NCBI GenBank assembly: GCA_041397365.1
Contig: JAWKWT010000009.1
Coordinates: 162,434-226,433 of the forward strand
Reading direction: 5' to 3'
Source: P52-10 sp041397365
Lineage (GTDB): Bacteria > Pseudomonadota > Alphaproteobacteria > Rhizobiales > Xanthobacteraceae
Length of the DNA stretch: 64,000 nucleotides
Shown here: positions 1-7,638 of the stretch, in pieces
Position numbering within the stretch: position 1 is the stretch's first letter
Layout of the letters: every line of letters starts with the position of its first letter
Program-made: the position numbers and the translations under genes
Notes under the pieces: generated by a model
Database searches by the model: none
What the model saw: only the letters and a program-made list of their open reading frames with translations
What the model was told of the DNA's origin: nothing

Positions 1-240
1 GACGCGGCGCTTGCCTTGCTGGCGCTGGGTCATCTCGGCGCCGCGCCGTCGACATTCACGCGGCCGCTCGCGGTGATCGTTCGCCAGACCGGCGAAGGCA
101 GCTTCCGCGCGCCATTCAAAGCCTATGAGTGGAACAAGATGAAGACGCCGACGCGTATTCTGGTCGGCGGACCTGAAGTCACCTCGGCCTTCGTGCTGAT
201 GGGACTGACGCTTGCGCGCCGCGTGATGACGCGCCTCTGA
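1..240 (+). CDS. C-terminal part of an unrecognised protein (partial)
   Basis: The frame is open from the first base and ends in TGA at 238-240, so the start lies outside the window. The visible 79 residues contain a stretch PLAVIVRQTGEGSF followed by a hydrophobic VTSAFVLMGLTLARR segment and a basic end. I do not recognise the family. The only inference is that the gene is real, because the frame has the codon bias of its neighbours and stops just before a non-coding gap. Confidence 0.5.
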   Translation, partial: DAALALLALGHLGAAPSTFTRPLAVIVRQTGEGSFRAPFKAYEWNKMKTPTRILVGGPEVTSAFVLMGLTLARRVMTRL

Positions 241-582
241 TCGTAGCCGCGACTCGATTCGTATCGCTAGTTTAGCAGACCTGAAACTTTCAATTCAGCG
301 GCCCGCTGTTTATTGAAATTTGGCTGCTTCATCTTTGCGAAGCCGCGCACGATCACCCAACCGATCGCGTCAAAAATCACGACCAGTGCGGGCCCCTCTG
401 GCAGCTCCGAACGATCCGGGCTGCGATGTCGGACTGGACGAAGAGCGGAGCGGCCAATGACCTGTCGTCCAGATCACCAGAGGCCATCCGGAACCTGATC
501 GACGTCGCGTGCGCACGGGCGCGACGGAAAAACTGGTTCGGCCGACGGGAAAAAAGCCGGCCGCATGGGGAGGAATTTTACG
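240..582. other. Intergenic gap, possible small ORF on minus strand
   Basis: No convincing gene of normal size is present. A minus-strand frame from a GTG at 380 to TAG at 267 would give a 37-residue peptide that starts IFDAIGWVIVRGFAKM and ends in a charged tail. A GAGGGG stretch stands about 10 bases before the GTG. The frame stays open further upstream, so this could also be the tail of a decayed gene. Support is weak. Confidence 0.25.
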
Positions 583-1292
583 GTGGACATGGATCAGACA
601 ACCTTCTGGCTGGCGATCGGCCAGATCATCTGGATCAATATTTTGCTGTCCGGCGACAACGCCGTCGTCATCGCGATGGCCTGCCGGTCGCTTTCGGACC
701 GCGCGCGGCTGTGGGGCATGATCCTCGGCGCGGGCGTGGCGGTGATCCTGCGAATCATCTTCACCGGCATCGTCACGACGCTGATGAACGTGCCGTATCT
801 GAAGGCGGCCGGCGCGATCGCGCTGCTCTACATCGCCATAGATCTGGTGAAACCGAAATCGCATGACGACGAGGATTCGGTGAAGGCGGCCGACACGCTG
901 TTCCGCGCGATGATGACGATCGCGGTCGCCGACGTGGTGATGAGCCTCGACAACGTCGTCGCCATCGCCGCCGTCGCCAAGGGAAGCTGGCTGCTGCTGA
1001 TTATCGGTCTCGGCGTTTCGATCCCGATGATCGTCGCCGGCAGCGCAATCATCATGGCGATGCTCGACCGCTTTCCGCTCCTGGTCTGGGCCGAGCTGCG
1101 CTGCTCGGATGGATCGCCGGCGAACTGTTCCTGACCGATGTCGGCGTCATCGCCCAGATCGGTGCGGACACGGCGCACACTTACGAGAAGGTGGCGGCGG
1201 TCATCGGCGCGGTGTTCGTAGTCGGGGTCGGCCTGTGGCTCAATTACGGCCGCCGGCGAGAGACCGCGGTCGAGGAGCATTCGAAAACCTGA
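583..1292 (+). pseudogene. TerC-family (YjbE-like) integral membrane protein, frameshifted
   Basis: The protein has the TerC fold signature twice: a first half with NILLSGDNAVVIAMA and a second with DVVMSLDNVVAIAAVA, the acidic-Asn motifs that line the putative metal-ion path. The family is linked to metal export or tellurite resistance. A GTG at 583 is preferred as start because GGGGAGG at 567-573 is spaced about nine bases from it; ATG 589 is an alternative. One G is missing near 1093: restoring it turns the local reading into WAGAALLGW and continues to TGA at 1290. Otherwise the protein is about 236 residues and complete. A second TerC gene lies at 2723. Confidence 0.8.
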
Positions 1293-1393
1293 CATCCGCG
1301 GAACGCAAGGGACGAGGCCGGAGAGTCCGGGCCTCCTCCCGCGTTCCGGGAGAAGACGTTCAGTAGGACGCTCAAACAACAAGACGTTCAAAC

Positions 1394-1422
1394 AAAAGGC
1401 CGCGCTGCATGCGCGGCCTTTT
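1394..1422. terminator. Rho-independent terminator
   Basis: A 12-base stem (AAAAGGCCGCGC with its complement) around a TGCAT loop is flanked by A and T runs on both sides. It can therefore act bidirectionally for the TerC gene on the left and the minus-strand gene ending at 1451. Confidence 0.85.
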
Positions 1423-1450
1423 TCGTCTTGATGAGTGATCTTGCGTCAGG

Positions 1451-1918
1451 TCACACAAGCGCCGCCAGTTGCGGCGCGAACCGCGCAAGCTGTTCGCCTG
1501 TTTCCGCCATCATCAGTTCGATCTTCTGATCGAGAATCGCGCGGCAGGTGCACACCACGAACAACGAACGCATGACGAAGGCCAAAATTCCTCGCGGATG
1601 CGCGACCATGCGCCGTCCCTGCTCGATCACAGCCTTGAGGTCGGTCGATTCGGCGACGACTCCTCCGAAACCGTTCTCAAGCACATAGCGGCGATCGAGG
1701 CGCGTGAGGCAAAGCAGACAATCCTCGTCGGCGTCCAGCAGATAGAATTGCGGATCGCCCCTCTCGGTCTTGCCGGTGCTCCAGAACGTCGCCCCGCCAT
1801 GCCGCGTATGGGCCGCGCACAGCGCCGTCATGTCCCAGAGTTCGGCCTGGCTCCAGCAACGCGGATGCGGCGGGCGCCTGAATGCGATGACGTTATCGAC
1901 GGCAAGGTTGTTGCTCAT
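1451..1918 (-). CDS. Hypothetical protein, 155 aa
   Basis: A soluble protein of 155 residues, starting MSNNLAVDNVIAF. It has a central segment FYLLDADEDCLLCLTRLDRRYVLENG and a C-terminal helical region. No family is recognised. Its start codon overlaps the stop of the XRE regulator upstream (ATGA at 1915-1918), so the two are translationally coupled. Longer in-frame starts exist but would run deep into the regulator. A role together with the regulator, for example as a partner or effector, is only inferred from this coupling. Confidence 0.7.
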   Translation of the reverse strand: MSNNLAVDNVIAFRRPPHPRCWSQAELWDMTALCAAHTRHGGATFWSTGKTERGDPQFYLLDADEDCLLCLTRLDRRYVLENGFGGVVAESTDLKAVIEQGRRMVAHPRGILAFVMRSLFVVCTCRAILDQKIELMMAETGEQLARFAPQLAALV

Positions 1919-2208
1919 GAGACATCCTCGAAGAGGAGGCGATAGAGTTCGGGATCGTAAAATCCCAGCAGCTTGCGTGCGAAGACGGACGGCTTTTCGT
2001 TCAGCGCGAGCGCCCATCGCTCCATCGCTTCGGTCGGCACCCGGCCGAAGCCGTTCTCAATCTGCGAAATGAACGTGTAGTATTTGAGGCCGAGCTGGGC
2101 CGCCAACTCTACCTGGGACAAGCCGGCCTGATTTCTGAGTTGCTTCAGCCACACGCCCGCCTGCTTGCGCAGCGCCTTCGCTTCCGGTTCCGCTTTCGCA
2201 AAATGCAT
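1915..2208 (-). CDS. XRE-family helix-turn-helix regulator
   Basis: A 97-residue protein with a classic Cro/CI-type helix-turn-helix: WLKQLRNQAGLSQVELAAQLG then YYTFISQIENGFGRVP. The helix-turn-helix occupies roughly residues 17-65. The ATG at 2208 is preferred over an upstream TTG (2253) because AGGAAG lies about ten bases before it. It is the first gene of a two-gene operon with the 155-residue hypothetical protein. The target is unknown; an autoregulatory role would be typical of the family. Confidence 0.8.
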   Translation of the reverse strand: MHFAKAEPEAKALRKQAGVWLKQLRNQAGLSQVELAAQLGLKYYTFISQIENGFGRVPTEAMERWALALNEKPSVFARKLLGFYDPELYRLLFEDVS

Positions 2209-2353
2209 AGGATTTCGACTTCCTAAAAGGACTTGATCGGCCGCTTGTTTCAAGTGTACTAAACTATCAAATAACGAACGATCTCGGCCGAATTGAGCAT
2301 ATCATAACGCGATATTGCTTCAACCGGGGTCACGCGCGTATCAGGAGGGGGTC

Positions 2354-2707
2354 GTGCCGGTCGAGCTTTCTACGCCAAAGCCGCCGGACCTTCGTGAGCC
2401 GCACGGGCTTGCGCTGATCCTGGCGATCGGCCTCTGCGGGGCCGCGACCCTCGCCAGCCTCTCATTGCTGTCCCTGCCCGCGACGCTGGCGCTGCCGGCG
2501 TTCAGCGTCATCTGCATGGCCTCCGCCACTTTCATCGCGCTGCTGGCGTGGCTCAGGCCCCGAGACATCGCCGCCGGACGCCTCGGCGCAACTCGCCTGA
2601 CCGCCTGGGACATCGTCGGCGCGCTCACCCTCATCGGAATCTCCGCCGCGCTCCTGAGCGACCCCGAGCAGGCGATTCCGCTCCTCGAAGCAAGACAGAC
2701 TGACTAA
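2354..2707 (+). CDS. Small hypothetical membrane protein
   Basis: A 117-residue protein with three hydrophobic segments: LALILAIGLCGAATLASLSLL near residues 22-42, LPAFSVICMASATFIALLAW near 48-67 and DIVGALTLIGISAALL near 85-100. The start is GTG 2354, chosen because a strong AGGAGGGGG stands directly before it. It lies 15 bases before the second TerC gene on the same strand, so the two are probably co-transcribed. No family is recognised. Confidence 0.65.
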   Translation: MPVELSTPKPPDLREPHGLALILAIGLCGAATLASLSLLSLPATLALPAFSVICMASATFIALLAWLRPRDIAAGRLGATRLTAWDIVGALTLIGISAALLSDPEQAIPLLEARQTD

Positions 2708-2722
2708 GGCCTCGATCCGATC

Positions 2723-3388
2723 ATGAGTGAAATTTTTTCCGCCGAAGTGATGACAGCATTCTTCCAGGTCATCATGATCGATCTGGTGCTGGCCGGCGAC
2801 AATGCGATCGTCATCGGCCTTGCCGCTGCCGGCCTTCCGGCCGACCAGCGCAACAAAGCCATTCTGGTCGGCATCATCGCCGCAACCGTTCTGCGCATCA
2901 TCTTTGCCTCGATTACCGTGCAGCTTCTGGCCATCGTCGGCCTGCTGCTGGCCGGCGGCATTCTGCTGCTGTGGGTCTGCTGGAAGATGTGGCGCGAGCT
3001 GCGAACGCCGGCCGAACATGAACACGCCGCGCATGAAGCCGTCGCGAATGAGGATCTTGACGCTAGCGGCGCCATTGCCGAGGGCGCGCCGCGCAAGACC
3101 TTCGGTCAGGCCGCGCTCCAGATTCTTATTGCAGACGTGACGATGTCGCTCGACAACGTGCTGGCGGTCGCCGGCGCTTCGCGAGAGCACCCGTGGGTAC
3201 TGGTGTTCGGCCTCGCGCTCTCGATCGCGCTGATGGGTCTGGCCGCAAGCTTCATCGCTAAGCTGCTGAACAAGCACCGCTGGATCGCCTATCTCGGACT
3301 CGCGGTCATCCTCTATGTCGCGCTCGAAATGATCTGGCGCGGCACGCATGAGGTGCTGCCGCATGTGAGCGCGCTGGTCGGTTACTGA
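2723..3388 (+). CDS. TerC-family (YjbE-like) membrane protein
   Basis: A 221-residue TerC-family protein with the paired motifs VLAGDNAIVIGLA (first half) and ADVTMSLDNVLAVAGA (second half). The acidic loop around residues 93-125, rich in Glu, Ala and His, separates the two three-helix halves. The family is proposed to move divalent metals such as Mn out of the cytoplasm; the substrate cannot be told from sequence. This copy is intact, unlike the paralogue at 583, and follows the small membrane protein at 2354. Confidence 0.9.
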   Translation: MSEIFSAEVMTAFFQVIMIDLVLAGDNAIVIGLAAAGLPADQRNKAILVGIIAATVLRIIFASITVQLLAIVGLLLAGGILLLWVCWKMWRELRTPAEHEHAAHEAVANEDLDASGAIAEGAPRKTFGQAALQILIADVTMSLDNVLAVAGASREHPWVLVFGLALSIALMGLAASFIAKLLNKHRWIAYLGLAVILYVALEMIWRGTHEVLPHVSALVGY

Positions 3389-3418
3389 TGTCCGGGACGT
3401 GACCTCGATTGGTCGCGA

Positions 3419-4696
3419 TCAGGATGGAGCGGGAGTTGGCTTCCGCTCCTGAATCGTGAGAACCACGATCGCCGCGACGATGCAGAGCGCGCCCGCCACG
3501 AAGAACGCCGGCAGATAGGTCGCGAGCATCGTCCGCGAAAAGCCGGCGGCGAACGCCGCGATCGCAGCGCCCATCTGGTGGCCCGCGAAAATCCAGCCGA
3601 ACACCAGATTCGCCCGCTCGGTGCCGAAGGTCGAGGCCGTCAGCTTCACCGTCGGCGGCACGGTCGCGATCCAGTCGAGGCCGTAAAACACCGCGAAGAT
3701 CGACAGGCCGAAGAAGGTGAAATCGGTGAAGGGCAGGAACACCAGCGACAGGCCCCGCAGCCCGTAATACCAGAACAGAAGCCAGCGGTTGTTGTAGCGG
3801 TCCGACAGCCAGCCCGAGAGAATCGTGCCGAAGAAATCGAACACGCCGATAGCGGCGAGCAGGCTGGCCGCGCCGGTCTGGGTCAGGCCGTAGTCCACGC
3901 ACATCGGAATGAAATGCGTCTGGATCAGCCCGTTGGTGCTGGCCCCGCAGATGAAGAAGGTGCCGAACAGAATCCAGAACGTCTTGGTGCGCGCGGCGTC
4001 GCGCAGTGCGCCGAAGGCGGCGGCCGTGACCGAGACGGGCGGCGGCGGCGCGACGGGCGCTGGACCCGTATGACCGTAAGGCAGCAGGCCGACATCCGAC
4101 GGCCGGTCGCGCATCAGCAATCCCATGATCGCCGCCGCGCAGCCCACCGCGACGCAGACGACGACGAGCGCGGTCCGCCAGCCATAGCTCACGGCGAGCG
4201 AGGTGAGGATCGGCAGGAATATCAACTGCCCGGTCGCCACGCTCGCCGTCAGCACGCCGACGACGAGGCCGCGCCGCGCCGCGAACCAGCGCGTCGCCAC
4301 CGTCGCGCCGAGCACCAGCGCGGTCATGCCCGTGCCGATGCCGACGCCGATGCCCCATAACAGCAGCAACTGCCAGAGGCTCGTCATCCACAGCGACAGG
4401 ATCAGTGACGCCCCGACGATGCTCTGCGCGACCAGCACGATCCGCCTTACGCCGTATTTGTTCATCAGCGCGGCGGCGAACGGCGCGATGATGCCGAACA
4501 GGAAGAAACGCACTGCCAGCGCGGCGGAAATATCGGAGGTCGACCAGCCGAATTCCTGCTGAAGCGGAATGATGAAGATGCCGGGCGCACCGACCGCGCC
4601 GGCCATGATGAGCCCGGACAGGAACGTCGCCCCCGCGACCACCCAGCCATAATGCAATCGCGGCGCACGCGGGCCAGCGGAATCGGCAATGCTCAT
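3419..4696 (-). CDS. MFS transporter (OxlT / monocarboxylate-like)
   Basis: A 425-residue major facilitator protein with twelve predicted helices. The N-terminal region YGWVVAGATFLSGLIMAG and the motif AALMNKYGVRRIVL (motif A) fit the oxalate/formate antiporter-like group, whose members move small organic acids. A proline-rich cytoplasmic loop (VAPPPPVS) separates the two six-helix bundles. The ATG at 4696 gives MSIADSAGP. An inverted repeat 32 bases upstream may be its operator. The substrate is unknown. Confidence 0.85.
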   Translation of the reverse strand: MSIADSAGPRAPRLHYGWVVAGATFLSGLIMAGAVGAPGIFIIPLQQEFGWSTSDISAALAVRFFLFGIIAPFAAALMNKYGVRRIVLVAQSIVGASLILSLWMTSLWQLLLLWGIGVGIGTGMTALVLGATVATRWFAARRGLVVGVLTASVATGQLIFLPILTSLAVSYGWRTALVVVCVAVGCAAAIMGLLMRDRPSDVGLLPYGHTGPAPVAPPPPVSVTAAAFGALRDAARTKTFWILFGTFFICGASTNGLIQTHFIPMCVDYGLTQTGAASLLAAIGVFDFFGTILSGWLSDRYNNRWLLFWYYGLRGLSLVFLPFTDFTFFGLSIFAVFYGLDWIATVPPTVKLTASTFGTERANLVFGWIFAGHQMGAAIAAFAAGFSRTMLATYLPAFFVAGALCIVAAIVVLTIQERKPTPAPS

Positions 4697-4727
4697 GACG
4701 TCCTCATGATGATTCTAGCATTTATAA

Positions 4728-4748
4728 TATGACATACATCATGTCATA
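4728..4748. promoter_or_regulatory. Inverted repeat upstream of the MFS gene, probable operator
   Basis: TATGACA and TGTCATA form perfect 7-base arms with a 7-base spacer, in an AT-rich stretch that is unusual for this sequence. The spacing and the position just upstream of the MFS start (4696, minus strand) suggest a binding site for a dimeric regulator. No regulator gene is adjacent. Confidence 0.45.
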
Positions 4749-4848
4749 AGCGCCCGCTCATGCTTTCGCGGGAGAGCCGCATGTGCCGCAGGAGGGAGAG
4801 CGTGCGATTCACGGGCCGTCGGGTCATACGCGGCAATGCAGGCGGGCG

Positions 4849-5456
4849 CTACCAGAGCGTCGCGCGCGCGCGTTCCGGCCAGGCGCGGTCATATTCCTGC
4901 CCCCGACCTTGTCGTCGCTCATCCGCGCCAGGATCCGCCGGGGCTCGGCAGGTCCCGCGCGTCGAGATGCTTTTGCGGGTTCCACAAATCCGACCGGACG
5001 ATCGCGCGGGCGCACTGGAAACAGTTCGTCGACCCGCATGACGATCACCGAACGCGGCGCCTTGCCGTCCATCACGAACGAGCCGCATAGATCGGGATCG
5101 ACCGACAGATGCGCATGCCCGTTGACGCGAAGCGTGCTGCCGACGCCGGGAATGAGAAACAGCAGCGCGATGCGCGGATCGCGGACGATGTTGCGGAGCG
5201 AATCCACCCGATTGTTGCCGCGACGATCCGGCAGCATCAGCGTTTTGTCGTCATGGATGCGGACGAAGCCGGTGGCGTCGCCGCGCGGCGAGCAGTCCAG
5301 CCCTTCAGGGCCTCCCGTCGCCAGCACGACGAAGGGCGAGGCTTCGATCAGCCTGCGATAGTCCGGGGTTATCCGGTCCGCGACCTTGACCGTCGAGGCG
5401 TCGTTCGGCTGTCCATAGATCGCTTCGAGTTCTTCGACGGTCGCAATGATCGACAT
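4849..5456 (-). pseudogene. Pyridoxamine 5'-phosphate oxidase-family FMN-binding protein, frameshifted
   Basis: The N-terminal 150 residues read normally (MSIIATVEELEAIYG, then YRRLIEASPFVVLATGGPEGLDCSPRGD, the flavin-binding barrel). After VDELFPV the frame changes: the family-like continuation IVRSDLWNPQKHLDARDLPSPG is in a second frame, ILARMSDDKVGG is back in the first, and EYDRAWPERARATLW ending at TAG 4849 is in a third. Three indels within about 150 bases mean a decayed gene or poor sequence. The complete protein would be about 200 residues, typical of the MSMEG_1061-like group. Confidence 0.7.
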
Positions 5457-5860
5457 TCGAACCTCCGCACCGATCCCGCCAAGCGCGGCCTTTTAGCACC
5501 GCGATCGCAGCGCAACAAGAATGGCTCCGCTCGCGCGGCGCTGCGCGTGCGATAGCCGCGGACAAAGCAGGGCAGAGAAACGAAATTCGCATGACCTGAT
5601 TGAGCCTCCGCCCAAGTCGAGCCTTCCAGCGGCGACGCTCCGCCGCGACGCCCCTTTACGGCCGCCATCCCCATGAGAAGTCTGGATCTTTTCAAGATCC
5701 TCCTCCCGTGCTCCGCGCCCGCCACCGGTAGGGATTGCGGCATCGGCCCGCTTCCGCGCCCCTCCGGCGGTTACGCGACGATGGACAATCGGCTCCCGAA
5801 ACAGCTAGCAGATGGAAACGGAAACGCCGACCTCGCCCGAATGGGCGAAGCAGAGGAACC
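5457..5860. other. Divergent intergenic region
   Basis: About 400 bases between the minus-strand flavin protein and the plus-strand MFS gene. Open frames here have no family features and look like non-coding GC-rich sequence. Promoters for both genes are expected here but no clear operator or hairpin is evident. Confidence 0.4.
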
Positions 5861-7078
5861 ATGGCCGATATCGTTGCCGGTTCGGACCGGACCGCACCCT
5901 CGTCGGAATTGCGCAGCCTGACGATCATTTCGATCGCGCATTGGTACAGCCATTACGTGATCCTGGTCCTGCCGATGCTGTTTCCGTTCCTGCGGGAACG
6001 GCTCGGCGTCGGCTTCGTCGAACTCGGTTTCGCGCTCACCACCTTCGCCGTCGTCTCCGGTCTGACGCAGGCCCCGCTTGGCTTCGTGGTCGACAGATTC
6101 GGCGCGCGCAAACTGCTGATCCTCGGCGTCTGTCTCGGCAGCACGTCCTTCATCATGCTCGGCCTGACGCTGAGCTATCCCTGGCTGATCGCCTGCGCGG
6201 CCCTGCTCGGCCTCGCCAACAGCGTCTATCACCCGTCCGACTATGCGCTGCTCGCCGCCAATATCGACGGCAAGCGGATCGGCCGCGCCTTCTCGATTCA
6301 CACCTTTTCCGGCTTCCTCGGCGGCGCGGTCGCGCCCGCCATCGTCGCCGGGCTGGTGATGGCCTTCGGCGGCGCCGGCGCGCTGATGGCGTCGGGCGCG
6401 ATCGGCTTCGTCGTCGCAGCGACCCTGCTGGCGTTTCCGATTCCGGAAGCAAGCGCCGCCACCGCGGCCGCCAACGACAATGGCGCGACCGGCCCGACCA
6501 GCGTGCTGACGCCGGCGATCATCTCGCTGACGGTGTTCTTCATGCTGCTCGGCCTGTCGAACAGCGGCATCTCGACCTTCGGCGTGGTGGCGATGATGAA
6601 CGGCTACGGCCTGCAATTCTCCACCGCCAACATTACGCTGACGGCCTATCTCGGCGCGAGCGCGATCGGCGTGCTCGCGGGCGGCTTCCTCGCCGACCGC
6701 ACGCACCGGCACGGCGACGTCGCCGCCGCCTGTTTCGGAGCCAATGTCGTCGTCATTCTGCTGATCGCGCTGACGACGCCGCATCCGGCGCTGATGATCG
6801 CGATGATGACGCTGGCCGGATTCCTCGGCGGCGTGATCGCGCCGTCGCGCGATATGCTGGTGCGCAAATCGGCGCCTCCCGGCGCTGCCGGCCGCGCCTT
6901 CGGCATCGTCTCCACCGGCTTCAACATGAGCGGCATCGTCAGCCCGCTGCTGTTCGGCTGGATCATGGACCAGTCGATGCCGCGCGGCGTGTTCCTCGCC
7001 GCAGCCTGCTTCATGGCGCTGACGGTGCTGCTCGCGCTCGTCACCGAGCGCCGGCCGAAACCCGCAAAGGCGATGTGA
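5861..7078 (+). CDS. MFS transporter (fosmidomycin-resistance-like)
   Basis: A 405-residue major facilitator protein. The start ATG 5861 (MADIVAGSD) is preceded by GAGGAA; longer in-frame starts lack a ribosome site. Motif A is seen as GFVVDRFGARKLLILG, and the SVYHPSDYALLAANI and GKRIGRAFSIHTFSGFLGG segments match the Fsr / fosmidomycin resistance branch of efflux pumps. A second half begins after the ATAAANDNGATG linker. The stop overlaps the start of the next gene (TGATG at 7076-7080), so the two are coupled. Confidence 0.85.
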   Translation: MADIVAGSDRTAPSSELRSLTIISIAHWYSHYVILVLPMLFPFLRERLGVGFVELGFALTTFAVVSGLTQAPLGFVVDRFGARKLLILGVCLGSTSFIMLGLTLSYPWLIACAALLGLANSVYHPSDYALLAANIDGKRIGRAFSIHTFSGFLGGAVAPAIVAGLVMAFGGAGALMASGAIGFVVAATLLAFPIPEASAATAAANDNGATGPTSVLTPAIISLTVFFMLLGLSNSGISTFGVVAMMNGYGLQFSTANITLTAYLGASAIGVLAGGFLADRTHRHGDVAAACFGANVVVILLIALTTPHPALMIAMMTLAGFLGGVIAPSRDMLVRKSAPPGAAGRAFGIVSTGFNMSGIVSPLLFGWIMDQSMPRGVFLAAACFMALTVLLALVTERRPKPAKAM

Positions 7079-7623
7079 TGGCGCGACTTCCCTATCTCGA
7101 AGCGGCAGACCTTCCCGCCGAACACCGCGACCTGCTGGCGCGCGGCATCAATTTGCACAAGCTGCTGGCGCACAGCCCGACGGCGGCGCGCGCCTTCAGC
7201 GGCCTCGGCGGTCACATCCGCTTCGGCAGCAAGCTCGATCCGCGCCTGCGCGAACTGGCGATCCTTCAGGTCGGCTATCTGACGAAATCCGACTACGAAT
7301 ATTCGCACCACATCAAGATCGGCCACGATTTCGGCGTCACCGACGACGACATCAGGGCCATGATCGACGAGACGAAAGGCAAGCCGACGACGCTCGATCC
7401 GCTCAGCAAGACCGTGCTGAAGGCCGCGCGCGAGATGACGCAAGCCATCGATCTGTCCGACGACACCTTCGCCGCGCTGAAGCAGCATATGGACGCGGAG
7501 ACGATCGTCGAACTGGTCGTGGCGATCGCGTTCTACAACGGCGTGGTGCGGCTGCTCTCGGCGCTCCGGATCGATGTCGAGGACAGCTACAAGCCGTATC
7601 TCGACAAGTTTCCGCTGCGCTGA
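7078..7623 (+). CDS. Carboxymuconolactone decarboxylase-family protein
   Basis: A 181-residue AhpD-like/CMD-family protein. The central HIRFGSKLDPRLRELAILQVGYLTKSDYEYSHH matches the family core, where the RELAIL helix precedes the active region. The canonical CxxC pair of AhpD is absent and the position is occupied by YEYSHH, as in the 4-carboxymuconolactone decarboxylase branch. It is translationally coupled to the MFS transporter, suggesting a joint role in handling an aromatic or toxic compound. The substrate is not deducible. Confidence 0.8.
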   Translation: MARLPYLEAADLPAEHRDLLARGINLHKLLAHSPTAARAFSGLGGHIRFGSKLDPRLRELAILQVGYLTKSDYEYSHHIKIGHDFGVTDDDIRAMIDETKGKPTTLDPLSKTVLKAAREMTQAIDLSDDTFAALKQHMDAETIVELVVAIAFYNGVVRLLSALRIDVEDSYKPYLDKFPLR

Positions 7624-7638
7624 TCGCGCGCAGGGCGG

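Noticed and set aside
5812..7623. Very long plus-strand open frame across the MFS and CMD genes
   Set aside because: Before 7078 it runs in a wrong frame of the MFS gene and is Arg-rich without any motif. Only the part from 7078 is a real protein.
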